64,000 nucleotides of DNA. It comes from JACKEQ01 sp041389565. GTDB lineage: Bacteria; Myxococcota_A; UBA796; GCA-2862545. Shown piece by piece: positions 34,765 through 43,800 of the stretch. A program made the translations under genes and the position numbers. The DNA lies in contig JAWKRP010000011.1 in the NCBI GenBank assembly GCA_041389565.1, positions 62,001-126,000 on the forward strand, read 5' to 3'. The first letter of the stretch is position 1. The number at the start of each line of letters is the position of its first letter. Below the pieces are notes generated by a model. The model saw only the letters and a list, made by a program, of their open reading frames with translations, did no database searches and was not told where the DNA came from.

Positions 34765-35688
34765 TCAATCGGGCGGCGACCAGGGGATGACGTGCTCGGA
34801 GAGGAGCTGGGCGTCGGCATCGTAGAACGCGAGCGTCATGGCGTCGGCGAGCTCGACCCACACGAAGCCTGCGGACGCGTGGCCGGCCCGCAGGGTGTTC
34901 CCACGGTCGACGAGCGGCAGAGCGGACGCGCCGCCGCCACTCACGACGATCTCGACCCCCTCGTGTGTGAGGCTCTGGAGGTTGTGGTCGTGCCCCGACA
35001 GGTAGAGCTGGGCGCGGCCCTTCACGTGGCCCTCGAACAGCGCCCGCACCGCGTTCCCGGACGCGTACGGCACGTGGCTCCAGCCCTCGTACTCCCCGGC
35101 GTTCCCGTGGTCGCCGTTGCTCCGCCAGGTGTGGTGCCCGAACACGACCTTCCAGCGCGCCTCGACGGGCCCCATGGTGTCGTCGAGCCACGTGGCCTGG
35201 GGCTCGAGACCGTTCCAGAACACGGCGTCGGTGTCGAGCGCCCAGAACGCCGCGGGGCCGCTCCGGAAGCGGTAGTAGCGGCGGGGCAGGTGGAACTGCA
35301 CGTGCTGGTCGGCCCAGTCGACCTGGTGCTGCGCGTTCGCGTCGACGTGGGTGCGCCCGTAGTCGTGGTTGCCGAGCACGGCGTAGAAGTCGAGGTCGAG
35401 CCCGCCGTAGACCTCGGTGAACACCTCGTCCATCCGGGGGGCGCCGGCTGTCGTCATGCCATCGGGGTACAGGTTGTCGCCCAGCAACAGCGCGAAGTCA
35501 CACGCCCGCGCTGCGCACACGGTTCCGAGCGCGGAGGCGACGGCACGCTGCACGTCGTTGCCCTTCCCGACATCTCCCAGCGCGACGAAGCGCACCGTGT
35601 CGCTCGGTTCGGCACGGCGCTCCAGCACGTGGTCCGTCGCGGGGACCCCCGGGCTGGAGCACGCCAGCGCCAGCAGGATCGCGACTAT
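34765..35688 (-). CDS. metallophosphoesterase lipoprotein (start uncertain)
   Basis: This calcineurin-like phosphoesterase shows VALGDVGKGND (metal loop), LLLGDNLYPDGM (GDN), AVLGNHDYGRTH (GNHD), WKVVFGHHTWRSNGDH (GH) and LYLSGHDHNLQ (GHxH); the family acts on phosphomonoesters or nucleotides, the substrate being unreadable. A lipoprotein signal (IVAILLALA-Cys) is present but has no ATG, GTG or TTG in frame for over 200 bases upstream. An ATA at 35688 would overlap the PheT stop by four bases (ATAG), just as other pairs here overlap; the nearest standard start, GTG at 35628, would remove the lipobox. I therefore give the 307-residue version with low start confidence. Confidence 0.78.
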   Translation of the reverse strand: MVAILLALACSSPGVPATDHVLERRAEPSDTVRFVALGDVGKGNDVQRAVASALGTVCAARACDFALLLGDNLYPDGMTTAGAPRMDEVFTEVYGGLDLDFYAVLGNHDYGRTHVDANAQHQVDWADQHVQFHLPRRYYRFRSGPAAFWALDTDAVFWNGLEPQATWLDDTMGPVEARWKVVFGHHTWRSNGDHGNAGEYEGWSHVPYASGNAVRALFEGHVKGRAQLYLSGHDHNLQSLTHEGVEIVVSGGGASALPLVDRGNTLRAGHASAGFVWVELADAMTLAFYDADAQLLSEHVIPWSPPD

Positions 35689-37796
35689 CGCTGCACCACC
35701 CCTGCGCTCCCGTACTGGCGCTCGACCTCGGCCACGAGCTGCTCCAGCGCACCGTTCACCTCGTCGGCCGAGCGGGACTGACCCGAGCTCCCCGGGCTGA
35801 ACGTCAGCTCGAACGTGATGGCGCGACGGGGCTCGCCGGAGCCGTCGGGCCCCGCAGGGACGGTGAGGTGGTCGAACCGGTCGACGATGTGCACGTGGGT
35901 GAGCCACTCCGGCCCGAACGCGTCGATCACGGCCGCGATGGACTGCGCCTCGACCCGCGGGGGGAGCGAGAACGTGAGGTGGCGCTCGATGGGCTGCGTG
36001 GAGTCGGGCTCGATGAACACGGGCGGGCTGCCCTCGGCGAGCAGCGCATCCGCGCGGATCTCGAGGTAGACGGGGCGACCCCGCTTGATCTTGAAGTTCT
36101 TCAGCACGGCGGGATGGACCTCACCGAGGATGCCCACCCGCGCGCCGTCGAGGGTGATCGAGGCCTGCCGCCCGGGATGCAGGCAGTCGTGGAGCGGATC
36201 GGAGGTGCTCGGGACGTCGAGGGCGAGGTCGAGCCCGAGCTCCACGGCGAGCTCCTGCACGACACCCTTCAGGAAGAGCGCATCCACGAGGGACTTGTCG
36301 GACCACGACCCCGGGAACGCCCGCCCCGACGCGATGGCCCACAGCACTGCGCGCTCCTTGCTCGGCGAGCGCGTCTTGTCGCCCTCGGGCGCCTCGACGG
36401 GGTGGAATGTGCGCGTCCACTCGAACAGCTTCACGTCGTCGGTGCGGCGGTGGGCGTTCGTGGCGACGGCGGACACGGCCTGGGCGAGGCAGTTGTTCTT
36501 GAGCAGCGAGTACGAGCGCTCGAGCGAGTTCCGGGTGGTGACGTGGGAGGCGAGGGGATGGAGCTCGTCGACCCCGAGCCCCTCGACGGCCCACGACCCG
36601 TAGAAGCCGTCGGTGAACACCTCGTAGAAGCCATTGCCGACGAGGACCTCGTCGACCGCCTGACGCCGGGTCTCGGCCGCACCGGGGAGGGCCCCGAGGT
36701 CGACCGGGGGGAGCGAGACGGGCGTGGCGTTGTAGCCGACGGACTTGGCGACCTCCTCGTAGAGATCGGCGGGGAACGCGACGTCCCACAGGCGCCACGA
36801 CGGAACGCGCACCCGGAGGGTCTCTCCTTCGAACGCGACGCCGAACCCGTAGCGCTCGAGGATCTCGGCGATGGCCTCGGCGGACAGGGCGGTCTCGAGG
36901 AAGCCGTTGGTGCCCGCGGCGGTGATCTCGATGACGCGAACGGGGTCTTCCCAGATCCCCACGCGGCTCGTGCCCCCGTCGCGTCGCCAGCCGGCACCCT
37001 CGAGCAGGTGGACCACGCGACCGGCGCCGAGCACGGCCTTCTCGGGGTCGGCACCGCGCTCGAACCGCGCGGAGCTGTCGGTGTGGATGGAGAGCGCGCG
37101 GGAGGCCTTGCGCACCGACACCGGATCGAACGTGGCGCTCTCGACGACGAGCCGCGTCGTGGCTTCGGTGGCCTTCGAGTCTTCGCAGCCGATGACCCCG
37201 GCCACGGCGAGGATCTTGGAGCGGTCGGCGACGACGAGCGTGCCCGCGGGCAGCTCGACGTGCTCTTCGGAGAACAGCGGCCAGGCGCGCTCTCCGGCGA
37301 CCGACTCGCGGAGGATGATGGGGCCGTCGACCTTGTCGGCGTCGAACACGTGGGTGGGCTGCCCGATCTCGAGGTTCGCGAGGTTCGTGGCGTCGACGGG
37401 CGCGGAGATCGAGTGGATGCCCGCAGCTTCGAGGGTGCGGAGGTCTTCCGCCGACAGTGTGCCGGCCTCGCCGTCGCGCACGAGCACCGTGGCGGTGTAC
37501 GTGAGCACCAGCGGCGTGTGGCGCTCGACGGGCCAGTTCCCGACCGACAGGTCGAGCGGCGTGGTGGCGACCGTGCGCAGCCCGAGCCCGGTGCGGCCGA
37601 CGATCTCGCGGGCCACGCCTTCGTAGCAGTGGTGGTCACCGCGGTTGGCGAGCAGCTCGAGCGTGAAGGTGAGCGGACCGTCGAGGTCTTCGACGCGCTT
37701 CACCTCGAGCCCGAGGTCGTCGAGGAGGAGCCGCAGCTCGCGGTTGTCGGCGGGGAGCTCGGTGAAGCGCTCCAGAACGTCGCGCGCGATGCGCAT
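35685..37796 (-). CDS. pheT: phenylalanyl-tRNA synthetase beta subunit, lacking the EMAP-like domain
   Basis: The 703-residue product pairs with PheS to charge tRNA-Phe. It has the B3/B4 editing domain (FSEEHVELPAGTLVVADRSK, AVAGVIGCEDSKATEATTRL), the B5 region (LERYGFGVAFEGETLRVRV), the catalytic-like core (VFTDGFYGSW, NSLERSYSLLKNN) and the C-terminal ferredoxin-like anticodon domain (ERHLTFSLPPRVEAQS, ITFELTFSPG). It opens MRIARDVLERFTELPAD...DLGLEVKRVEDLDGPLTFTLELLANRGDHHCYEGVAREI. The segment usually present between 'GLEV' and the 'NRxDxx' helix, the EMAP-like tRNA-binding domain of about 100 residues, is absent. Start and PheS stop overlap (TGATG). Confidence 0.94.
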   Translation of the reverse strand: MRIARDVLERFTELPADNRELRLLLDDLGLEVKRVEDLDGPLTFTLELLANRGDHHCYEGVAREIVGRTGLGLRTVATTPLDLSVGNWPVERHTPLVLTYTATVLVRDGEAGTLSAEDLRTLEAAGIHSISAPVDATNLANLEIGQPTHVFDADKVDGPIILRESVAGERAWPLFSEEHVELPAGTLVVADRSKILAVAGVIGCEDSKATEATTRLVVESATFDPVSVRKASRALSIHTDSSARFERGADPEKAVLGAGRVVHLLEGAGWRRDGGTSRVGIWEDPVRVIEITAAGTNGFLETALSAEAIAEILERYGFGVAFEGETLRVRVPSWRLWDVAFPADLYEEVAKSVGYNATPVSLPPVDLGALPGAAETRRQAVDEVLVGNGFYEVFTDGFYGSWAVEGLGVDELHPLASHVTTRNSLERSYSLLKNNCLAQAVSAVATNAHRRTDDVKLFEWTRTFHPVEAPEGDKTRSPSKERAVLWAIASGRAFPGSWSDKSLVDALFLKGVVQELAVELGLDLALDVPSTSDPLHDCLHPGRQASITLDGARVGILGEVHPAVLKNFKIKRGRPVYLEIRADALLAEGSPPVFIEPDSTQPIERHLTFSLPPRVEAQSIAAVIDAFGPEWLTHVHIVDRFDHLTVPAGPDGSGEPRRAITFELTFSPGSSGQSRSADEVNGALEQLVAEVERQYGSAGVVQR

Positions 37797-38848
37797 CACC
37801 CACCTCTCTTGAGCGAGCGCATCACCCGCTGATCTTGCTCGTACAGGCTGCGGATCTTCGTGACGCCGGCCTTCTGCGCGGCCATGCGCGTGGTGCCGAG
37901 ACCGAACGCGATGCCCGTGACCTCGGCGGGGTCGTACCCGAACTCGATGAGGAGCTTCGGGTGCACCATTCCGGCGCCGAGGATGGTGACCCACCCGGCC
38001 GCATGGCAGGCCTCGCACGACCGCCCGCCGCTCGTTCCGGACCCCCGGCACACGGAGCACTCGAGATCGACGCCCACGGACGGCTCGGTGTAGGGGTAGA
38101 ACTTGGGCTTGAAGCGGATGCGGTGGTCGCCGTAGAGGGCTCGCGCGATGAACTCGAGCGTGCCCTTCAGGTGCGCGAACGTGAGCCCGCGATCGACCCA
38201 GATGCCCTCGAACTGGTGGAACATCGCCAGGTGCGTCGCGTCGACCGCCTCGTTTCGGTACACGCGGCCGTACGACGCCACCCGGATCGGGAGCTGCGGG
38301 CGCTGCTCGAGCACGCGCGCCTGCACGGTGGTGGTGTGCGAGCGGAGGAGCCAGCCGGCATCGACCCAGAACGTGTCCTGCATGTCGCGGGCAGGGTGGT
38401 GCTCCGGGATGTTGAGGGCGTCGAAGTTGTAGTACGGATGCTCGACCTCGGGCCCCTCGACCACCGTGAACCCGAGCTGGCGCATCACGGCCATGCACCG
38501 TTCTTCCATCAGCGTGAGGGGGTGGCGGCCTCCGCGCGCCATCGCGAGGCCGGGCATCGAGAGGTCCATCCACTCGGCCTCGAGCTGGGCCTCGAGGGCA
38601 CGCGCTTCGATCGCGGAGGCCGCGGACTGCAGCTCGGCCTCGATCGTCTTCGCGCACTCGTTGAACGACGCCGCGATCGCGGGCCTGTCGGCGGGGTCGA
38701 CGTCGCGGAGGCCCTTCATCAGGAGCTTCACCGGGCTGCTCTTGCCGGTGTGGCGACGCTTCAGCTCGTCGAGCTGTGCGGGCGTGGACGCCTCGCGGAG
38801 CTCCGCCCGGAAGGCGTCCAGGATCGACTGGACATCGGGGGTCGACAT
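37796..38848 (-). CDS. pheS: phenylalanyl-tRNA synthetase alpha subunit
   Basis: The 350-residue class II synthetase subunit has the N-terminal coiled coil (QSILDAFRAELREASTPAQL), motif 1 region (HPLTLMEERCMAVMRQLGF), motif 2 (RVYRNEAVDATHLAMFHQFE), FYPYTEPS and motif 3 (AFGLGTTRMA). Between them is the CSVCRGSG...CEACHAAGW zinc-type insertion found in many PheS. It starts at the ATG 38848, with GGAGGAG upstream, and is coupled to pheT. The alpha and beta subunits form the (alpha-beta)2 enzyme. Confidence 0.95.
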   Translation of the reverse strand: MSTPDVQSILDAFRAELREASTPAQLDELKRRHTGKSSPVKLLMKGLRDVDPADRPAIAASFNECAKTIEAELQSAASAIEARALEAQLEAEWMDLSMPGLAMARGGRHPLTLMEERCMAVMRQLGFTVVEGPEVEHPYYNFDALNIPEHHPARDMQDTFWVDAGWLLRSHTTTVQARVLEQRPQLPIRVASYGRVYRNEAVDATHLAMFHQFEGIWVDRGLTFAHLKGTLEFIARALYGDHRIRFKPKFYPYTEPSVGVDLECSVCRGSGTSGGRSCEACHAAGWVTILGAGMVHPKLLIEFGYDPAEVTGIAFGLGTTRMAAQKAGVTKIRSLYEQDQRVMRSLKRGG

Positions 38849-38958
38849 CACTCCTCCAGAGCCACCGGGTAACCGGCGACCCGCCCCATGACAGCCGATG
38901 ACGAACCCAGACAGCGGAGGGGAGGTCTGAAGCGTACAACCGACGTGTGAGGCGAACG

Positions 38959-39066
38959 ATGATCGATCCAACTCTCCAGACCAAGCTGCTCGGCGTCGCG
39001 ATCGGGTGGGCCTCCCTGGCCGGTCTGCTGCTCCTCGCGAGGCCAGAGGTCGTGTTCGGAGGCTAA
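38959..39066 (+). CDS. tiny single-pass membrane protein (35 aa)
   Basis: This open frame has the GAGG element seven bases before the ATG and encodes MIDPTLQTKLL, a hydrophobic helix GVAIGWASLAGLLLLAR and a short tail PEVVFGG. It lies in the divergent gap between pheS and the unknown gene at 39105, which starts 38 bases after its stop. It may be a real small protein or a chance frame; no family is known. Confidence 0.4.
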   Translation: MIDPTLQTKLLGVAIGWASLAGLLLLARPEVVFGG

Positions 39067-39104
39067 GAGGGAACGAGGGCTCTGCTGCGCCCGAGGTCCC
39101 GCGT

Positions 39105-40325
39105 ATGAAGCTCAGCATCGACCCCCGCGCCGCCGAACTGCTCCAGCCCGTCCGTGGGCTGCTCGACACCGCGCTCGGTCGGCTGCCCGAGGCCCCGCCG
39201 TTCGAGGTGACCCTCGGCTCCGGAACGGCACCCTTCGCCGAGCGACACGGGCAGATCCTCGTGCTCTCGGAGGGTCTGTGCGGTCCGGGAATCCATCACG
39301 CGCTCGAGCCCGATGGTCCGCTTCCCCGGATGGATCGCTGGCGTCGTGCGGCCTGCTGTGTGCTCGAAGCCGCGGCCATCGACGGCATCGCGCACTCGAT
39401 GGATCGCGAGCCTGGCGACGACTGGCGCTGGGTGGGGCTCGCGATGGACATGGTCGATACGGTCGCGCCGGCGCTGGCCTGCGGTACGGAGGGCGTCGCT
39501 CTGGCCGTGCAGACGGGCTCTCCCGGGCGGTACCCCCGCGCGGGGGTCGCGGTGATGCGGGCCGCACGCGATCGGGGCGACGACCCCTGGGCGTTCGGGC
39601 GGCAGCTGATCGACGGCGCGATCGTGTCGCCCGTGGAGTGGCTGGCGATGGGCTCCTGGGTGTTCACGAAGGGCGCCGCCTCTCTCCCGGTCCCGGTGGA
39701 GCGCGTGGGCGACATGGACATCCCGTGCGCGATCGACGGCTGGCGCTGGCAGCCGCTGTGTGTGCCCGCGCATCCCCGCGGAGGGCGGATCGACGTGGAA
39801 GGCCCGGGAGCGGTCGGAGAGGCCTGGGCGGAGGCCGACCACGAGCACCGCACCCTGGCCTGTGCGACGGACGGCGTGGTCCAGCTCCGGGCCCACTCGG
39901 GGGGGCCGGTGGGCGAGTGGGTGGTCGCGAGCGCCGAGGGCTTCGGTCAGGTGATGGGGGCGCGCGGCGTGAGCTTCCGCTTCGAGGCGTCCGGGCGGAT
40001 GGAGCTGACGTTCGCGGACGCGTTCGTCGGTCCGCTCGCCGCCGTGGCGATGGCCGAGGAGGTTGGGACGTCCGGCGTGGCGACCGGCAAGTGGTCGGTG
40101 GCGGGGGCGTGGCGCCTCCGGTTCGAAGGCATCGACGACACCGCGCTGACGATGCACGGCCGCCAGCGTGATGCGTTCCGGATGCCGGCACGTGGCTTCG
40201 GGATCGCCGCCTGGCTCCAGGCGCTCGAGGAGGAGCCGTGGGCGTGGCAGCTCCACGCGGATCGGATGGTGCTGCGGGGCCGGATGCTCGGGGGCTGGGT
40301 CGACGTGCGGCTGAAACGCGCATGA
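39105..40325 (+). CDS. unknown cytoplasmic protein (406 aa)
   Basis: The protein starts MKLSIDPRAAELLQPVRGLL and is soluble. An alpha-rich half (PRMDRWRRAACCVLEAAAID, MVDTVAPALACGTEGVALAV, DPWAFGRQLIDGAIVSPVEWL) is followed by a beta-rich half (GRIDVEGPGAVGEAWAEA, TGKWSVAGAWRLRFEGIDD, RMVLRGRMLGGWVDVRLK). I know no family. The start is an ATG without a strong Shine-Dalgarno (GAGG appears ten bases upstream). Its stop overlaps the next gene's start (ATGA). Confidence 0.7.
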   Translation: MKLSIDPRAAELLQPVRGLLDTALGRLPEAPPFEVTLGSGTAPFAERHGQILVLSEGLCGPGIHHALEPDGPLPRMDRWRRAACCVLEAAAIDGIAHSMDREPGDDWRWVGLAMDMVDTVAPALACGTEGVALAVQTGSPGRYPRAGVAVMRAARDRGDDPWAFGRQLIDGAIVSPVEWLAMGSWVFTKGAASLPVPVERVGDMDIPCAIDGWRWQPLCVPAHPRGGRIDVEGPGAVGEAWAEADHEHRTLACATDGVVQLRAHSGGPVGEWVVASAEGFGQVMGARGVSFRFEASGRMELTFADAFVGPLAAVAMAEEVGTSGVATGKWSVAGAWRLRFEGIDDTALTMHGRQRDAFRMPARGFGIAAWLQALEEEPWAWQLHADRMVLRGRMLGGWVDVRLKRA

Positions 40326-40864
40326 CGTCCGATCTCGACGACCTGCACTGGCGGGCGCTCCCCGGAGAGCCCGGTGTGGCGGGCGTCTGGGGGCTCACCA
40401 TCGTGGGATGGCTCGGTGTGGCGAGCTGGTTGAGCGTTCGGTGGTGGAACCTCCTCACGGTGCCGCAGGTGCAGTGCACGGCGTGGGGGTGCCTGCCCGA
40501 GGTCCAGGTGGCCGTCGCCTTCCTGGTGGCCTGGGCGGTCGCGCTCGGCGGCGCCGGGTTCCTCGCGTGGCGTGCGTGGAGGGCGCGCCCGCGCACGCTC
40601 GAGATCACGCTGACCCACCACGTGCTGACGGTCGGCGCACAGCGGATCGTACTCGCCGACTTGCGGGGTGTCGGCGCGGAAGGGAGCGCCCTGGCCGTGA
40701 TGACGAGCGACGGCGACGTCCTGCAGTTCGACCTCGGGGAGTCCCAGGTCGCGAGAGACGTGGCCCGCTCGGTGCGGCAGCGCGTGTCGCGGATCGATCG
40801 CGAGCCCGATGCCGCCGCTCGAGCGTGGATGGCTTCGCTCGAGCAGCTCTCGGCGGCCCGCTGA
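40322..40864 (+). CDS. two-helix membrane protein, unknown function
   Basis: The 180-residue product has two membrane helices (WGLTIVGWLGVASWLSV and QVAVAFLVAWAVALGGAGFL), with a short loop holding two cysteines (QCTAWGCLP), and a cytoplasmic C-terminal domain that looks like a small PH-like beta fold (LEITLTHHVLTVGAQRIVL, DLRGVGAEGSALAVMTSDGD). It is coupled to the upstream unknown gene by the ATGA overlap, so the two may act together. Its stop is one base from the stop of the convergent ileS. Confidence 0.7.
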   Translation: MTSDLDDLHWRALPGEPGVAGVWGLTIVGWLGVASWLSVRWWNLLTVPQVQCTAWGCLPEVQVAVAFLVAWAVALGGAGFLAWRAWRARPRTLEITLTHHVLTVGAQRIVLADLRGVGAEGSALAVMTSDGDVLQFDLGESQVARDVARSVRQRVSRIDREPDAAARAWMASLEQLSAAR

Positions 40865-40865
40865 C

Positions 40866-43800
40866 CTACGAGACGCGCTCCACAGCGAGCGAGAACGGGT
40901 GGTCGTCGACCTCGCCGGTGGGCGTGCCGCTCAAGGGCTGAGCGACGAAGTCGGTGGCCAGCACCTCCTTCGAGATGTGCTCGGCGAAGCGCTGTGCGGC
41001 CGACACGATGGCGTCGTCGCCGTAGACCTTCACGGCGATCCGGTCGGTGTAGCCGAGCTGGAGGTCTTTCCGTGCGGTCTGGATGCGGTTCACGAGCTCG
41101 CGGGAGAGGCCCTCTTCGCGCAGGTCGTCGTCGAGGTCGGCATGGAGCGCGACCACGGCGTTCGCGGAGCCCGCGGCCTGGAAGTGCTCGCGGGGCTTCA
41201 CGGTGACCTGGATCTCGGCGTCGGTCAGCGTGACGGGCCCGGACGGCAGCTCCACGACGAACCCGTCGCCCATGGCCTGGGCGCGGACGTGCGCGGGATC
41301 GGCCTTCTGGACGGCCTGCGCACAGAGCTTCATCTCCTTGCCGAGCCGGGCGCCGAGCGCCTTGAAGTTCGGCTTCACCTGGAACTCCACGAACTCCTCG
41401 GCGCGCTCCGAGAACCGCACCTCGCGGACGTTCAGCTCCTCTTCGAGCAGGAACATCAGGTCGGACAGGCCCGCACGGCGGGCGTCGTCGGCCAGCACGA
41501 CCTCGGCGGCACGCAGGGGCTGACGCACCCGCACACCCACGGACGAGCGCGCGGACAGCCCGAGGCTCGCGATCTCGCGGACGAGGGCCATGCGGGCCTG
41601 GAGCTCACGGGCCGTGGCGTCGGGGAGCGGCTCGGACGGCCAGTCCTGGAGGTGCACGCTCTCGGAGCCGCCGGTGAGGCGGAGGTACAGGCCCTCGGCC
41701 ATGAACGGCACGAACGGTGCGATGAGCTTGGAGAGCCCGACGAGCACGTCGTAGAGCGTCCACAGCGCGGACTGGTTGTCGACGCCCCCTGACCAGAACC
41801 GCGGGCGGCTCCGGCGGAGGTACCAGTTGGAGAGGCCGTCGACGAAGGCCGTGATCGCGCGGGCCGCCTCGAACAGCGCGTACCGGTCGAGGTGATCGGT
41901 GACGAGGTTCACGGTGTCGGCGAACTCGGCGCGGATCCATCGGTCGAGCACGTTCGAGGACGAACGGGCAGCGGGATCGGCGGTGGTGGGGTCGAAGCCC
42001 TCGATGTTCGCGTAGATCGCGAAGAACGAGTAGACGTTGCCCAGGCGCAGGTGGAACTCGCGCTGGCCCTCGCGGATGGCGCGGAGCGAGAGGCGCGTGT
42101 CGGTCCACGGGGGGTTGCTGGCGTAGAACAGCCAGCGGAACGCGTCGGCGCCGGGCGGCTTGAAGGGCGCGTGCACCCAGCACTTCCCGGAGAGCCCGAG
42201 CGACGCGATGTCGTCGGGGTGCACGCCGATCGTCTCCTTGCCGTACGAGGTGCTGACGGCCTTCACCTCGACCGGGAGGCGCGGGCCGTCGAGCTCGGCG
42301 ACCGCGAGCGAGAGCTTCTCGTCCTTGCCGAGATCGATGCTGCGCACCGCCATCTCGCCCATCCCGATGGTTCCGGGGTCGAGCGTGGGGTCGGCCACGA
42401 CCGACATCTGCATCCGCCCGCGGAGCACGAGGTTCGGGCTCGTGTAGTTGCCGACGCTCTTCGACTCCTTCTTTCCCGTCATGTCGCCGACCATGCCGAG
42501 CACGATGCAGTTCCGGTACGGGTGGGGGAGGCCCGGGTCGGTCAGGCCGAACTCGGCGAGCGTGTCGGCGTCGAACAGCATCGTGCTGATCATCATCAGC
42601 GAGTAGAACCAGCCACGGGTCTGGTCGACGGCCTCGCTGATGAAGTCGGCCGGGAAGGCGTTCCGGAACTCGTCGACGCCGCGGTGCGGGAAGCCCCACT
42701 GCGCGAACGGCATGCAGCCGGAGTCGAACCAGCAGTCGATGACCTCCGGCACGCGCTCCATGGTGCCCGAGCAGTGCTTGCAGCCGACGGTGATCTGGTC
42801 GACCCAGGGCTTGTGGATCTGCAGGTGCTCGTCGACGTCCTCCGCGATGCCCTGGGCGCCCCGGTCCCGGAGGGCCTGCATGGACGAGAAGGCCTCCATC
42901 GCGTCGCAGGCGGCGCAGCGCCAGATCGGGAGGGGCGTGCCCCAGAACCGCTCGCGGGAGAGCGCCCAGTCGACGTTGTTCCGGAGGAAGTCGCCGAACC
43001 GCCCCTCCTTGATGTGCTCGGGCATCCAGTTGACGGCCCGGTTGTTCGCCATCACGGCGTCCTTGAACTCGGTGGTCTTGATGAACCACCCGGGACGCGC
43101 GAGCTGGAGGAGGGGGTCGTCCTTGCTGCGGGGCGAGAACGGGTAGCTGTGGCGCACGGTGCCGCGGTGGAACATCAGGCCGCGCTCGGTGAGGTCGGCC
43201 ATGATGGGCTTGTCGGCCGCCTTGAAGTACGTGCCGGCGAGCCAGTCGGGCAGACCGTCGGTGGCGAAGTGCCCATCGGACCCGACGAGCTGGATGAGCG
43301 CGAGACCCTCGGCCTTGCCGAGCTCGAAGTCGGCCTCACCGTACGCGGGCGCGGTGTGCACGATGCCGGAGCCGGCGTCGAGTGTGACGTGCTCGGCGGC
43401 CAGCACGACGTACGCACGACCCTCGGGCTTCGCGAAGTCGTACAGGGGCTCGTACTCGAGACCCACGAGCTCGCGACCCTTGCAGGTCTTCAGCACCTCG
43501 CCCTCGGGCTTCAGGGCCTCGGCGGCGATGAGCACCTGCCCGTCTTCCGTGCGGACCCAGGCGTAGTCGAGGTCGGGACCCACGGCGAGCGCGACGTTGG
43601 AGGGGAGGGTCCACGGGGTGGTGGTCCACGCGAGGATGTAGGTGCTCTCGTGGCCCTTCACCGCGAATCGCACGGTGACGCTGGGGTCGTCGACATCCCG
43701 ATACCCTTCACCGACCTCGTGCGCGGAAAGGGCGGTGCCGCCTTCGGGCCACCACCACACACACTTGTGGCCCTGGTACAGCAGGCCACGGTCGAACAGG

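Noticed and set aside
29231..34825. An 1864-codon open frame on the plus strand opposite the modular lipoprotein.
   Set aside because: Same reason; the sense strand has beta-helix, PKD and TSP3-like domains and a good start.
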